From: Thermoanaerobacter sp.
GTDB lineage: Bacteria > Bacillota > Thermoanaerobacteria > Thermoanaerobacterales > Thermoanaerobacteraceae
NCBI GenBank assembly: GCA_014896455.1
Contig: JADBKJ010000023.1
Span: forward strand, 1 to 32,456
Length of the DNA stretch: 32,456 nt
Reading direction: 5' to 3'
Shown here: positions 14,686 to 23,304 of the stretch, one piece after another
Position numbering within the stretch: position 1 is the stretch's first letter
Layout: the number at the start of each line of letters is the position of its first letter
Position numbers and translations under genes: made by a program
Notes under the pieces: model-generated
Databases searched by the model: none
What the model was told of the DNA's origin: nothing
What the model saw: only the letters and a program-made list of their open reading frames with translations

Positions 14686-14943
14686 ATGGATGGCAATCAA
14701 ATATCTATGCTTAAGAAAATCATGGAAATAGAGTTTACCTGCATAGATTTGAATCTATATTTAGACACTCATCCCGAAGACCAAAAAGCTCTTCAAGATT
14801 ACAACTATTATTCTAATCAATTGTCTATGCTAAAACAGCAATATGAACAATTGTATGGGCCCTTGATGGTTTTTGGCCATTCACAAAGTCAATATCCTTG
14901 GAAATGGGTAGATGCCCCATGGCCTTGGGAAATAGAATATTGA
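14686..14943 (+). CDS. cotJB: Spore coat protein CotJB
   Basis: An 85-aa protein of the CotJB family. It has a helical N-terminal part (LKKIMEIEFTCIDLNLYLDT), a middle helix (YYSNQLSMLKQQYEQLYGPL) and the characteristic Trp/Pro-rich C-terminus WKWVDAPWPWE. CotJB is a structural coat polypeptide required with CotJC in the coat. The GAGGTGA site overlaps the end of cotJA, giving coupled translation. Confidence 0.9.
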   Translation: MDGNQISMLKKIMEIEFTCIDLNLYLDTHPEDQKALQDYNYYSNQLSMLKQQYEQLYGPLMVFGHSQSQYPWKWVDAPWPWEIEY

Positions 14944-14956
14944 GGAGGACTTTGCT

Positions 14957-15529
14957 ATGTGGGTTTATGAAAAGAAATTACAATATCCTGCTAAAGTATG
15001 CAAACCAGATGTAAAAATGGCAAAATACCTCATCGCCCAATATGGAGGCCCTGATGGAGAATTGGCAGCCGCTTTAAGATATCAAACTCAGCGATTCGTC
15101 ATGCCCACAGGAAAAGCAAAAGCAGTTTTGACAGACATTGCTACAGAAGAATTAGCACACCTTGAAATAATAGCAACTCTTGTTTTCAAGCTTTTAAAGG
15201 GAGTACCAGTAGAAATATTAAAAAGAGAAGGATTAGGGGAATACTATACGGAACATGATAGAGGCCTATTCTATGCAGATACAACAGGAATGTTATGGAC
15301 CGCCGCCTATATCCAGGCTAAAGGAGATGCAATCGCTGATCTACACGAAGATATGGCAGCCGAAGAAAAGGCAAGAGCAACTTATGAACATTTAATAAAT
15401 CTCACAGATGACCCTTGTGTAAAAGATACTCTAAGGTTTTTGAGAGAAAGGGAGATTGTACACTTTCAAAGATTTGGAGAAACATTGGTGCACATTCAAG
15501 AATACCTAGAAAGCAAAAGGTATTTTTAA
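14957..15529 (+). CDS. cotJC: Spore coat protein CotJC, manganese-catalase-like
   Basis: A 190-aa four-helix protein of the CotJC/manganese catalase family. Metal-ligand positions are visible: Glu in GGPDGELAAALRYQ, the E-E-x-x-H pattern in IATEELAHLEIIA, the Glu pair in HEDMAAEEKARATYEH, and His in REIVHFQRFGE. It may break down hydrogen peroxide at the spore surface, though many CotJC proteins lack tested activity. AGGAGG site 7 nt upstream of ATG, 13 nt after cotJB. Length is normal for the family. Confidence 0.9.
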   Translation: MWVYEKKLQYPAKVCKPDVKMAKYLIAQYGGPDGELAAALRYQTQRFVMPTGKAKAVLTDIATEELAHLEIIATLVFKLLKGVPVEILKREGLGEYYTEHDRGLFYADTTGMLWTAAYIQAKGDAIADLHEDMAAEEKARATYEHLINLTDDPCVKDTLRFLREREIVHFQRFGETLVHIQEYLESKRYF

Positions 15530-15546
15530 AAAATAAAACAGACGAA

Positions 15547-15595
15547 GGGGACGGTTCCTTTCATCTGAAAAATCCAGACAAACGGAACCGTCCCC
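15547..15595. repeat. REP-like palindrome between cotJC and ybaK
   Basis: GGGGACGGTTCC (15547-15558) pairs perfectly with GGAACCGTCCCC (15584-15595) around a 25-nt loop. Sequences of the GGGGACGGTTCC type are repeated in many clostridial genomes and are thought to be moved by REP-associated tyrosine transposases, of which a relic lies at 29395-29532. Placed between convergent genes it may also stop transcription, although there is no long T-tract. Confidence 0.65.
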
Positions 15596-15626
15596 CTTGT
15601 TTGTTGTTTGAAGATGAGGTGTAGGG

Positions 15627-16082
15627 TTACTGACATACATCTACCCATTCCCCTTTTACAATCTTATCTAAGTCTTTTACTTTTACCTCTACAGCTGCGT
15701 TCACATCTCCTGCAGCAGGGTATACAATTTCATATTTTTTTAATGAAAAATCGTAGTACACTTCAACCAGATTTTTCAGCCCATAAGGACAAACACCACC
15801 AACAGGATGCCCTGTAACTTCTAGCACTTCTTCTGGGGATGCCATTTTTGCTTTTGTTTTAAAAGTATCTTTAAATTTTTTATTGTCTATTTTTCTATCT
15901 CCTGCTGTTATAATCATAATATATTTATCTTTTAATCTAAAAAGCATAGACTTTGCTATTTCCCCAGGAGTTACCCCTAAAGATTTGGCTGCTTTTTCCA
16001 CAGTGCTTGTATCTTCAAAAATTTTTATTTTAATATCATATCCTTTCTCTTTAAAAAACTCTTTCACCGCTTCTACTGACAC
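15627..16082 (-). CDS. YbaK/EbsC-type aminoacyl-tRNA deacylase
   Basis: A 151-aa protein of the YbaK/prolyl-tRNA-editing superfamily, which removes wrong amino acids from tRNAPro (Cys, Ala) and related tRNAs in the cytoplasm. The invariant lysine lies in GEIAKSMLFRL, and the GHPVGGVCPYGL loop and a final strand pair (YPAAGDVNAAVEV) match the family. I chose GTG at 16082 (SVEAVKEFF...), which has an AAAGGTGGTG site and begins 13 nt after the metH stop; an upstream ATG would overlap metH. It is the third gene behind the SAM riboswitch, so it may be co-transcribed with metF-metH. Exact substrate is unknown. Confidence 0.85.
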   Translation of the reverse strand: MSVEAVKEFFKEKGYDIKIKIFEDTSTVEKAAKSLGVTPGEIAKSMLFRLKDKYIMIITAGDRKIDNKKFKDTFKTKAKMASPEEVLEVTGHPVGGVCPYGLKNLVEVYYDFSLKKYEIVYPAAGDVNAAVEVKVKDLDKIVKGEWVDVCQ

Positions 16083-16095
16083 TTCAACACCACCT

Positions 16096-18519
16096 TTAAA
16101 TACCACAAGTTTTACATAAAAGAGCATTTTTTAAGAAAAACTTATCAGCAATTTTAACTGCATCCTGAGCTGTTTTCCCGTAATAATCTGCTCCAATCTT
16201 ATAGGCATATTCCTCAGTCAAAACAGCCCCGCCTACCATTATTTTTACATCAGTATTTGCTTTAAGCAGTTTGATAATTTTTTCCATATTAAACAAAGTT
16301 GTCGTCATCAAAGCACTTAAACCTACTAACGGCGCCCCTGTTCGCTTTACTTCCTCTAATATCACTTCTCCTTTGACATCTTTTCCTAAGTCAATTACAT
16401 CATATCCATAGTTTTCGAGCAAAACTTTTACTATATTTTTCCCTATATCATGTACATCTCCTTCAACTGTAGCAAGTATTATTTTGCCTTTAGATACTGA
16501 ACCTTTTGGAAGCTTTCCTTTTATTATCTTAAAAGCGCTTTGCACCACTTCTGCAGAGCTCAAAAGTTGTGGCAAGAAATATATGCCTTTTTCATATCTA
16601 TCTCCCACTTCTTTTAAGGCAGGAATTATTATGTTATCAACTATAGAAAGAGGCTGAACTTCCTCCTCTAAAATATTTTTTACTATATCTTCTACTCCTG
16701 ACTTTTTGCCTTCTAAAATCTGGATATAGAGTTTTGATTTTAAATCTTCTTCTTGAATTTTTTGTTGTTCTTTCTCTTTGATTTCCTCTTTTTGCTTTTT
16801 TCCATATATATTCAGATAATTCACACTGCCTTTATCTTTATTTAGTAAAACCATTGAAGCCCTCAAAGTGTCCATCATGACTTCATCGCAGGGATTTATA
16901 ATAGCAGTAGTAAGTCCATAAGATGCTGCCATTGCTAAAAAAGTAGAGTTTATCAACCTTCTTTCAGGTAAACCAAAGGAAACATTGCTAAGTCCCACAA
17001 CAGTATTTACTCCTAACCCTTCTTTAGCCAATTTTATCGCTTCTAAAGTTTCAATTGCAGCCTCCTGCTCAGAAGAAACCGTCAGCACAATACAATCTAT
17101 CAATATGTCCTCTTTAGGTATTCCATACTCTTCCGCTTTTTTTATAATTTTTTTCGCATTTTCAATTCTTTCATGCCTATCTTTGGGAAGCCCTTTATCT
17201 CCTACAGTAAGTCCTACAACACAAGCTCCGTATTTTTTGACGATAGGAAGCACTTCTTTTAAACTTTCCTCTTTTGCACTTACAGAATTGATTATGGGTC
17301 TACCTCTTAAAATTCTTATAGCTTTTTCTACAGCTTTAATATTAGTGCTATCTATTTGAATAGGAATGTCTACCACATTTTGTATTTCAGAAACTACTTT
17401 AGGAAGTAATTCTTCTTCGTTTACCCCAGGAACTCCCACATTTACATCCAATATTTCCGCTCCGCATTTTTGCTGTTTTATAGCTTCCTCTACTGCTAAA
17501 CTCACATCTCCTGCCAAAAAAGCCTCACTTAACTTCTTTTTTCCGGTAGGATTTATACGCTCCCCTATAACCCTTAAAGGATAATCGTCACCTATGAAAA
17601 CTGTTTTTGTATTAGAAGCTACAGCTGTAAATTTGTTTACTTTAACTTTTGGCTTTAAATCTTTTACAGCCTTTTTAACAAGTTTTATATAGTGAGGAGT
17701 AGTACCGCAGCACCCTCCCACTATAGAAGCGCCTTTTTCAACAAGCAAAGGAAAGAAACTAGCAAATTCTTCTGGTTTTAAGTCGTAAACTGTTTTGCCG
17801 TCGCGAATGACAGGCATACCTGCATTAGGTTGTGCAATAATAGGTATGCGAGAAACTTGAGACATTTTTTCCACTACACTTACCATTTTATCGGGACCTG
17901 TCGAGCAGTTAACGCCAATGGCATCCAATCCTAACCCTTGTAAACTAACTACTACAGTTATAGGATCTGACCCCATGAGAGTCCTTCCATCCTCTTGAAA
18001 AGTCATTGTACATATAACTTTCATGTTTGAATTCTCTTTAGCAGCAAGAATGGCAGCTTTTGCCTCCAGCATATCTGACATTGTTTCAATTAAAACAATA
18101 TCTGCTCCCGCTCTTTCCGCAGCTATAACTACTTCTTTAAAAACATCATAAGCCTCATTAAAAGTCATGTCTCCATAAGGGGTCAAAAGCTCTCCAATGG
18201 GTCCTATAGAAAGTGCCACAGGTTTATCTTTGGAAGCTTCTTTGGCAATTTTGACTGCTTGAGTGACAATATTGAAAACCTCATTTTCTAATCCATATTT
18301 TGCTAATTTTATCCTGTTAGCGCCAAAGGTATTTGTCTCAATCACATCCGCTCCTGCTTCTATATAGGACCTGTGGATATCAAATACTACTTCTGGATGA
18401 GTTATATTCATATATTCGGGACACTCTCCCGTTTTTAAACCCCTCTCTTGAAGTTGTGTTCCCATTGCTCCATCAAAAACAATCACTCTATTTGAAAGTT
18501 CTTTAAAAATGTCTAACAT
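16096..18519 (-). CDS. metH: Cobalamin-dependent methionine synthase lacking the reactivation domain
   Basis: 807 aa. The homocysteine methyltransferase domain spans ~1-290 with zinc ligands C205 (GVNCSTG) and C270-C271 (GGCCGTTP). The pterin/methyl-THF domain is ~314-570 (VIGERINPTGKKKL; DVNVGVPG). A charged linker (575-595) precedes the cobalamin cap ~597-670 and the B12 domain ~678-795 with DVHDIG (His690 as lower ligand) and VGLSALMTTT. The C-terminal SAM-binding reactivation domain of E. coli MetH is absent, as is common in anaerobes, so reactivation must come from another protein. The tail ends CKTCGI. It starts 13 nt after metF, sharing its riboswitch. Confidence 0.92.
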   Translation of the reverse strand: MLDIFKELSNRVIVFDGAMGTQLQERGLKTGECPEYMNITHPEVVFDIHRSYIEAGADVIETNTFGANRIKLAKYGLENEVFNIVTQAVKIAKEASKDKPVALSIGPIGELLTPYGDMTFNEAYDVFKEVVIAAERAGADIVLIETMSDMLEAKAAILAAKENSNMKVICTMTFQEDGRTLMGSDPITVVVSLQGLGLDAIGVNCSTGPDKMVSVVEKMSQVSRIPIIAQPNAGMPVIRDGKTVYDLKPEEFASFFPLLVEKGASIVGGCCGTTPHYIKLVKKAVKDLKPKVKVNKFTAVASNTKTVFIGDDYPLRVIGERINPTGKKKLSEAFLAGDVSLAVEEAIKQQKCGAEILDVNVGVPGVNEEELLPKVVSEIQNVVDIPIQIDSTNIKAVEKAIRILRGRPIINSVSAKEESLKEVLPIVKKYGACVVGLTVGDKGLPKDRHERIENAKKIIKKAEEYGIPKEDILIDCIVLTVSSEQEAAIETLEAIKLAKEGLGVNTVVGLSNVSFGLPERRLINSTFLAMAASYGLTTAIINPCDEVMMDTLRASMVLLNKDKGSVNYLNIYGKKQKEEIKEKEQQKIQEEDLKSKLYIQILEGKKSGVEDIVKNILEEEVQPLSIVDNIIIPALKEVGDRYEKGIYFLPQLLSSAEVVQSAFKIIKGKLPKGSVSKGKIILATVEGDVHDIGKNIVKVLLENYGYDVIDLGKDVKGEVILEEVKRTGAPLVGLSALMTTTLFNMEKIIKLLKANTDVKIMVGGAVLTEEYAYKIGADYYGKTAQDAVKIADKFFLKNALLCKTCGI

Positions 18520-18532
18520 TTTTTACCTCCAT

Positions 18533-19444
18533 TTAATTCATCTGTACGTTATTTTCTGCAAAATCACAGACTAAATCATCGACTCTTGAAATTATTTCTA
18601 ACACAACATTTGTACTCCCTAAAGGCATAATGTGAATTCCTGCAACTTCACTGCGTATCCGCTTTATAAACTCTACAGCTATGTTTATTCCCTCTTCTCT
18701 TCCTCCATCCTTTAGCCTTTCTAAAACTTTTTCTGGAATATCTATACCTGGCACTTTTTCATTTAAATTGACCGCCATTTTATAGCTTTTAAGAGGTAAT
18801 ATGCCTATCAAAAGTGGTACATTGAAATTTTTAATCTTTTCAATAAACTTAAATAAAATTTCCTCGTCATAAACCGGTTGTGTTTGAATAAATTCTGCCC
18901 CTGCCTCTATCTTAACTTTAAGCTTCTTTAGTGCTTCATCCCTTAAATCATTTGGATTTGCAGTCGTACCGGCGCAAAATTCTGTTGGAGAATCTAATTT
19001 ATTTCCATTGTAGTCATAACCTCTATTAAAAACACTGATAATCTTTAAAAGTCCAACAGAATCTACATCATATACCCCTTTAGCCTGAGGAGTATCTCCA
19101 CGGGAAGGGTCATCCCCTGTCAAGGCTAGTATGTTTCTCACACCTAACGCATAAGCTCCTAAGAGCTCTGACTGAAGGCCTATCAGATTTCTGTCTCTAC
19201 AGGTCAAATGAAAAATAGCTTCAATGTTTAAGTGGTCTTGTAAAAGGTGAGCGACTGCTATAGGACTCATCCGCATATTCGCCATAGGACAGTCCGTTAT
19301 ATTTAAGGCATCTACAATGCCCTTTAATTTTCTCGCTTCTTCAATAGTTTTCGTTATATCTACCCCTTTTGGCGTAGAAATTTCTGCTGTCACAACAAAC
19401 TTCCTTTTCTTAAGTTTAGTACACAAATTTTCATTTTTCAACAT
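18533..19444 (-). CDS. metF: Methylenetetrahydrofolate reductase
   Basis: A 303-aa TIM-barrel flavoenzyme that reduces 5,10-methylene-THF to 5-methyl-THF, the methyl donor used by the adjacent MetH. Family marks are TAEISTPKG at the N-terminus, HLTCRDRN, ILALTGDDP, the GAEFIQTQPVYD strand and GIHIMPLGS near the end. Length is normal. ATG behind GGAGG with 8-nt spacing. First gene of metF-metH-ybaK, controlled by the SAM-I riboswitch directly upstream. Confidence 0.92.
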   Translation of the reverse strand: MLKNENLCTKLKKRKFVVTAEISTPKGVDITKTIEEARKLKGIVDALNITDCPMANMRMSPIAVAHLLQDHLNIEAIFHLTCRDRNLIGLQSELLGAYALGVRNILALTGDDPSRGDTPQAKGVYDVDSVGLLKIISVFNRGYDYNGNKLDSPTEFCAGTTANPNDLRDEALKKLKVKIEAGAEFIQTQPVYDEEILFKFIEKIKNFNVPLLIGILPLKSYKMAVNLNEKVPGIDIPEKVLERLKDGGREEGINIAVEFIKRIRSEVAGIHIMPLGSTNVVLEIISRVDDLVCDFAENNVQMN

Positions 19445-19463
19445 CTACATCGCCTCCATTTTT

Positions 19464-19498
19464 AAAAATAAAAAAGTCTCTTCGCCAAAAGAAGAGAC
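19464..19498 (-). terminator. Terminator of the SAM-I riboswitch
   Basis: The minus strand has GTCTCTTC-ttttggc-GAAGAGAC followed by TTTTTTATTTTTA. It competes with an antiterminator in which the GAGAGA of the aptamer P1 3' strand pairs with TCTCTT of this stem. SAM binding should favour termination. Confidence 0.9.
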
Positions 19499-19505
19499 AC
19501 CAAAA

Positions 19506-19613
19506 CTCTCTCATCTTTCAGCGAAACGCTGCTGGAATTGGCACCAAGACGCATATAAAATGCCGGTTGCCGGGTTTCATCGGGCCAGTCCCTCCACCAC
19601 TCTCGATAAGAGA
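19506..19613 (-). ncRNA. SAM-I (S-box) riboswitch
   Basis: The minus strand carries the S-box core in order: P1 5' strand TCTCTTATC, GAGAGTGGTGGAGGGACTGG, CCCGATGAAACCCGGCAACC, a variable stem, GGTGCCAATTCCAGCA, and GAAAGATGAGAGA closing a 9-bp P1. This is the classic SAM-binding aptamer that turns off methionine genes when SAM is plentiful. It controls metF-metH. Confidence 0.95.
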
Positions 19614-19810
19614 TTTTAAAGTATTAAATTGTTAAACTATTTAAACTATATGATACTATGGATTAACTCCTATGTCAATAGAAATTTTTTGTCCCTTTCT
19701 AAAGACTTTGCAGGCTTTTAACTTTTTTAAAATAAATCTGTAAATTTTTTATGTTATTTGCTATACTATAATTGTAAAAAATATAAATTTTCGAGAAAGG
19801 AATGTTTTGC

Positions 19811-20008
19811 ATGTTCTCATCTCTTATTTTTGGTATCCTTTCTATTGGATCAATTATACTTTACGGTTTAATCTGGTGGAAAATTTTTGACAAAACTGGT
19901 TATGGAGGAATATATGGTCTTTTGATGTTTATACCTATTGTGAATTTTATAATGCTTTTAATATTAGCATTCACTGAGTGGCCCGTACATAGATATAGAA
20001 ATTATTGA
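19811..20008 (+). CDS. Small two-helix membrane protein
   Basis: A 65-aa protein with hydrophobic segments at ~2-20 (SSLIFGILSIGSIILYGLI) and ~30-50 (GLLMFIPIVNFIMLLILAF), resembling small DUF5684-like membrane proteins, though I do not assign the family firmly. I chose ATG at 19811 over 19802 because AAAGG is 10 nt before it and only 1 nt before the other. Probably a single gene. Function unknown. Confidence 0.55.
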   Translation: MFSSLIFGILSIGSIILYGLIWWKIFDKTGYGGIYGLLMFIPIVNFIMLLILAFTEWPVHRYRNY

Positions 20009-20048
20009 GCAATAACACTGTTTTTATTTTGAATACTTGTGCAATCAC

Positions 20049-20077
20049 TTGCATAATAGATTTTTTAATATTATAAT
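20049..20077 (+). promoter_or_regulatory. Sigma-A promoter of the glucan phosphorylase gene
   Basis: -35 TTGCAT (20049-20054), 17-nt spacer, -10 TATAAT (20072-20077); the gene begins 33 nt downstream. Confidence 0.75.
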
Positions 20078-20110
20078 ATACTTAATACGTGGAAAATGAG
20101 GAGGTTTAAT

Positions 20111-21736
20111 ATGAGTAATGAAAAATTGCCAAAAGTAGCCTATTTCTGCATGGAATACGGCTTACAATCAGATTTCAAACTATACGCAGGTGGTCTTGGC
20201 ATTTTAGCAGGAGACCATCTAAAAGCCGCAAAAGAATTAGGTATGCCTTTAGTAGGAATAGGCATACTGTGGAAACAAGGTTATACAGAACAACATATCG
20301 GTGAAGACGGATACCCTTATGATGCCTATCGCAATTACACACGTAAGTACGACTTTTTAAAGGACACAGGAGTAAAGGTAAAAGTAAAAATAAGAAACAA
20401 AGATGTATACTGCAAAGTATGGTTAGTAGATAGCTTTGACAATGCGCCTTTGTATTTGCTTGACACAGATATACCAGAAAATGGAGATAGATGGATAACA
20501 GGTCAGCTTTATGGATGGTTTGGTGAAGAAAGAGTTTCACAGGAAATGGTGTTAGGCATTGGCGGAGTAAGAGCTTTAAGAGCTTTGGGAATTGATGTAG
20601 ATGTTTATCATTTTAACGAAGGGCATGCAGTATTAGCAGCCATTGAGCTTATAAGAGAAAAAATGGAAAATCAAAATATGAGTTTTGAAGAAGCATGGAA
20701 AGCCACAAGGGAAGAAGTAGTATTTACAACCCATACCCCTGTTAAGGAAGGAAACGAATCTCACGATTTAGAACTTCTTATGTATATGGGTGCAAACAAT
20801 GGCCTTTCAATTGAGCAAATGGCTCAAATCGGTGGTGTTCCTTTTAATATGACAGCCGCAGGTTTGAGACTTTCTCGCATTGCAAACGGTGTCTCAAAAC
20901 TTCACGGGCAAACTGCAAACAAAATGTGGCAACATGTTGACAATAAGGCTCCTATAATTTCAATAACAAACGGAATTGATAGAAACACTTGGGTAGATAA
21001 AAGGATAATAGAAGCCTACAGCAAAGGTGAAGGACTCCTACAAACTCATAATATTTTAAAACAAGAATTAATTGATTTTGTATATCAAAGGACAGGCGTC
21101 AAATTAGACGCTGACAAGCTTTTGATAGGTTTTTCAAGGAGAGCTGCTCCTTACAAAAGAAGCGACCTTATATTTACAAATGACAAAGTCATAGGTAATT
21201 ATCTAAGGTCTAAAAAGATTCAAATGGTATTTTCAGGAAAAGGCCATCCATTGGACGATGTAGGCAAAAAAATTGTCGCAAAATTAATAGAGATGACAAA
21301 AAAATATCCTGAAAGCGTAGTATTCTTGGAAGATTACGACATGACAATAGGAAAAATGCTTACTCGAGGCGCTGATGTGTGGTTAAACAATCCAAGAAGA
21401 CCAATGGAGGCCAGCGGTACCTCTGGCATGAAAGCCGCCATGAACGGAGTACTAAATTTAAGCATTTTAGATGGATGGTGGCCAGAAGCTTGTATAGACG
21501 GAGTAAATGGCTGGCAATTTGGAGATGGTTTTGAGTCTGACAATATAGAAGAATTAGACAAACACGACCTTGAAGCACTCTACGACGTTCTTTTAAATAA
21601 AGTAGTACCCACATACTACAATGATAAAGCAAAATGGGAAAATATGATGAGAGAAAGCATAAGGACGACTTATGAAGCTTTCTCAGCTAATAGAATGTTA
21701 AAAGAATACTACGATTTAATGTACACAAAAAAATAA
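20111..21736 (+). CDS. glgP: Alpha-glucan (maltodextrin/glycogen) phosphorylase, short GT35 type
   Basis: A 541-aa enzyme, shorter than the ~800-aa muscle or MalP type and typical of the thermophile/archaeal alpha-glucan phosphorylase group. It splits alpha-1,4-glucans with phosphate to glucose-1-phosphate in the cytoplasm. Visible marks: YFCMEYGLQSDFKLYAGGLG, AGDHLKAAKELG, VYHFNEGHAVLA, TTHTPVKEGNESH, the sugar/phosphate site FSRRAAPYKR, and the pyridoxal-phosphate lysine in SGTSGMKAAMNG (about residue 440) followed by GWWPE. ATG at 20111 follows GGAGG; an upstream ATG would include the ribosome site. The convergent pgi fits the same sugar-phosphate pathway. Confidence 0.9.
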   Translation: MSNEKLPKVAYFCMEYGLQSDFKLYAGGLGILAGDHLKAAKELGMPLVGIGILWKQGYTEQHIGEDGYPYDAYRNYTRKYDFLKDTGVKVKVKIRNKDVYCKVWLVDSFDNAPLYLLDTDIPENGDRWITGQLYGWFGEERVSQEMVLGIGGVRALRALGIDVDVYHFNEGHAVLAAIELIREKMENQNMSFEEAWKATREEVVFTTHTPVKEGNESHDLELLMYMGANNGLSIEQMAQIGGVPFNMTAAGLRLSRIANGVSKLHGQTANKMWQHVDNKAPIISITNGIDRNTWVDKRIIEAYSKGEGLLQTHNILKQELIDFVYQRTGVKLDADKLLIGFSRRAAPYKRSDLIFTNDKVIGNYLRSKKIQMVFSGKGHPLDDVGKKIVAKLIEMTKKYPESVVFLEDYDMTIGKMLTRGADVWLNNPRRPMEASGTSGMKAAMNGVLNLSILDGWWPEACIDGVNGWQFGDGFESDNIEELDKHDLEALYDVLLNKVVPTYYNDKAKWENMMRESIRTTYEAFSANRMLKEYYDLMYTKK

Positions 21737-21752
21737 GTCAACCCCCTCGCTA

Positions 21753-21826
21753 AGTTTAGTTGCTGTTTTGTCACAAGTCGCAATCCCTTACAAAAGGCTA
21801 ATCCTTCTAAAAGACTCTTGTCACAA
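21753..21826. repeat. Decayed right arm of the fold-back element
   Basis: CTCGCTAAGTTTAGTTGC and TTTTGTCACAAGTCGCA match the inner right arm of the element at 14154-14416, then similarity fades through 21826. The left arm and centre are missing. It lies just after glgP, ahead of the shared terminator. Confidence 0.55.
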
Positions 21827-21829
21827 GTT

Positions 21830-21857
21830 AAGCCGGGAAAAACCCGGCTTTTAATTT
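21830..21857. terminator. Terminator between convergent glgP and pgi
   Basis: AAGCCGGG-aaaaa-CCCGGCTT followed by TTAATTT on the plus strand. The short T-rich tail supports termination of glgP. The structure reaches the pgi stop, so it may act in both directions. Confidence 0.75.
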
Positions 21858-23211
21858 ATCCTCTTAATCTTTTTTCTAACAATTCTTTTTCTTTTTCATA
21901 CCCTGGTTTTCCTAAAAGTGCAAACATGTTTTTCTTGTAAGCCTCTACTCCTGGTTGGTCAAATGGATTAACCCCATTTATATATCCGCTTATGGCACAA
22001 GCCATTTCAAAGAAGTAGACCAGATTGCCAAAATAGTAAGCTGATATTTCAGGGATATTTACTACAAGGTTAGGAACATTCCCATCTGTATGAGCCAATA
22101 ATGTACCTTCAAAAGCCTTTTTATTCACAAAATCTATAGTTTTCTCTGCTAAAAAGTTAAGCCCATCTATATTGTCCTTGTCTTCATTTATAACTATATC
22201 TTTAACCGGTTTTTCAACATTTAAAACTGTTTCAAAAATATTTCTGCTTCCTTCTTGTATAAACTGCCCCATTGAGTGTAAATCTGTCGTAAAATCTACT
22301 GAAGCAGGATAAATTCCCTTATTGTCTTTACCTTCACTTTCTCCAAAAAGCTGTTTCCACCATTCAGAGAAATAGTGAAGCTTTGGCTCATAATTTACAA
22401 GTATTTCTATAGCTTTGCCTTTTCTGTACAAAATATTTCTCAAAATTGCATACTGCATGCTTATATTTTCATTAAGGTTGTCGTTTATATAGACCGTTGA
22501 AGCATCGTAAGCACCCTGCATCATATCGTCTATGCTAATGCCTGCTACTGCTATTGGTAGAAGGCCTACAGCTGTCAAAACTGAGTACCTTCCTCCAACA
22601 TCGTCAGGAATCACAAATGTTTCATATCCTTCTTCATCAGCCAGTTTTTTAAGCGCTCCTTTTTCTCTATCTGTTGTCACATATATTCTTGATTTAGCCC
22701 CTTCTTTTCCATATTTTTTCTCAAGAAAATCTCTAAAAACCCTAAAAGCTATTGCCGGTTCTGTGGTAGTACCAGATTTAGAAATCACATTTATTGATAC
22801 ATCTTTGTCCTCTATAAGTTCGAACAAATCACTTAAATATGTAGAACTTATGCTGTTTCCAGCAAAATAAATCTCCGGCGCATTCCTCTTACTTTTTGGC
22901 AATAAATTATAAAAGGAATGAGAAAGCATTTCAATTGCCGCTCTTGCCCCTAAATAAGATCCACCTATACCTATTACTACAAACGCATCAGAATCTGATT
23001 GAATCTTCTCTGCTGCTTTTTTTATGCGTTCAAACTCTACCTTATCATAATCTTTGGGAAGACTTACCCATCCTAAAAAGTCATTCCCTTGAGCATTTTT
23101 ATTAAGCACCATATCAAGAGATAGCTTTGCATGCCTTTCCATATATTCAATTTCTTTTTCACTTACAAATTGCAATGCTTTTGAATAATCAAAACCTATC
23201 AATTTTCTCAT
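21856..23211 (-). CDS. pgi: Glucose-6-phosphate isomerase
   Basis: A 451-aa cytoplasmic enzyme interconverting glucose-6-phosphate and fructose-6-phosphate in glycolysis. The length fits the short Firmicute PGI. Signatures: [35 protein letters not shown] (sugar-phosphate SIS loop), the catalytic glutamate region [14 protein letters not shown], and the C-terminal [15 protein letters not shown] with the active-site Gln/Lys. GGAGG precedes the ATG. Transcribed alone, converging on glgP. Confidence 0.95.
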   Translation of the reverse strand: MRKLIGFDYSKALQFVSEKEIEYMERHAKLSLDMVLNKNAQGNDFLGWVSLPKDYDKVEFERIKKAAEKIQSDSDAFVVIGIGGSYLGARAAIEMLSHSFYNLLPKSKRNAPEIYFAGNSISSTYLSDLFELIEDKDVSINVISKSGTTTEPAIAFRVFRDFLEKKYGKEGAKSRIYVTTDREKGALKKLADEEGYETFVIPDDVGGRYSVLTAVGLLPIAVAGISIDDMMQGAYDASTVYINDNLNENISMQYAILRNILYRKGKAIEILVNYEPKLHYFSEWWKQLFGESEGKDNKGIYPASVDFTTDLHSMGQFIQEGSRNIFETVLNVEKPVKDIVINEDKDNIDGLNFLAEKTIDFVNKKAFEGTLLAHTDGNVPNLVVNIPEISAYYFGNLVYFFEMACAISGYINGVNPFDQPGVEAYKKNMFALLGKPGYEKEKELLEKRLRG

Positions 23212-23244
23212 ATATGTAAACCTCCATTCTTTATTTACATACTT

Positions 23245-23273
23245 ATTTTATACCATAAATCTATGTTGTTCAA
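23245..23273 (-). promoter_or_regulatory. Probable pgi promoter
   Basis: The minus strand has TTGAAC (23273-23268), a 17-nt spacer and TAAAAT (23250-23245), 34 nt before the pgi start. Confidence 0.5.
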
Positions 23274-23304
23274 GTTTTTCAAAAGTATGTATAAGTTTAC
23301 TCAA

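Noticed and set aside
16985..17584. Plus-strand frames of 124 and 72 codons opposite metH
   Set aside because: Antisense to conserved pterin-domain codons, with no ribosome site.
19741..19800. Promoter for the small membrane protein (TATACTATAAT near 19762-19772)
   Set aside because: A good -10 is present but no acceptable -35 at 16-18 nt, so I did not annotate it.
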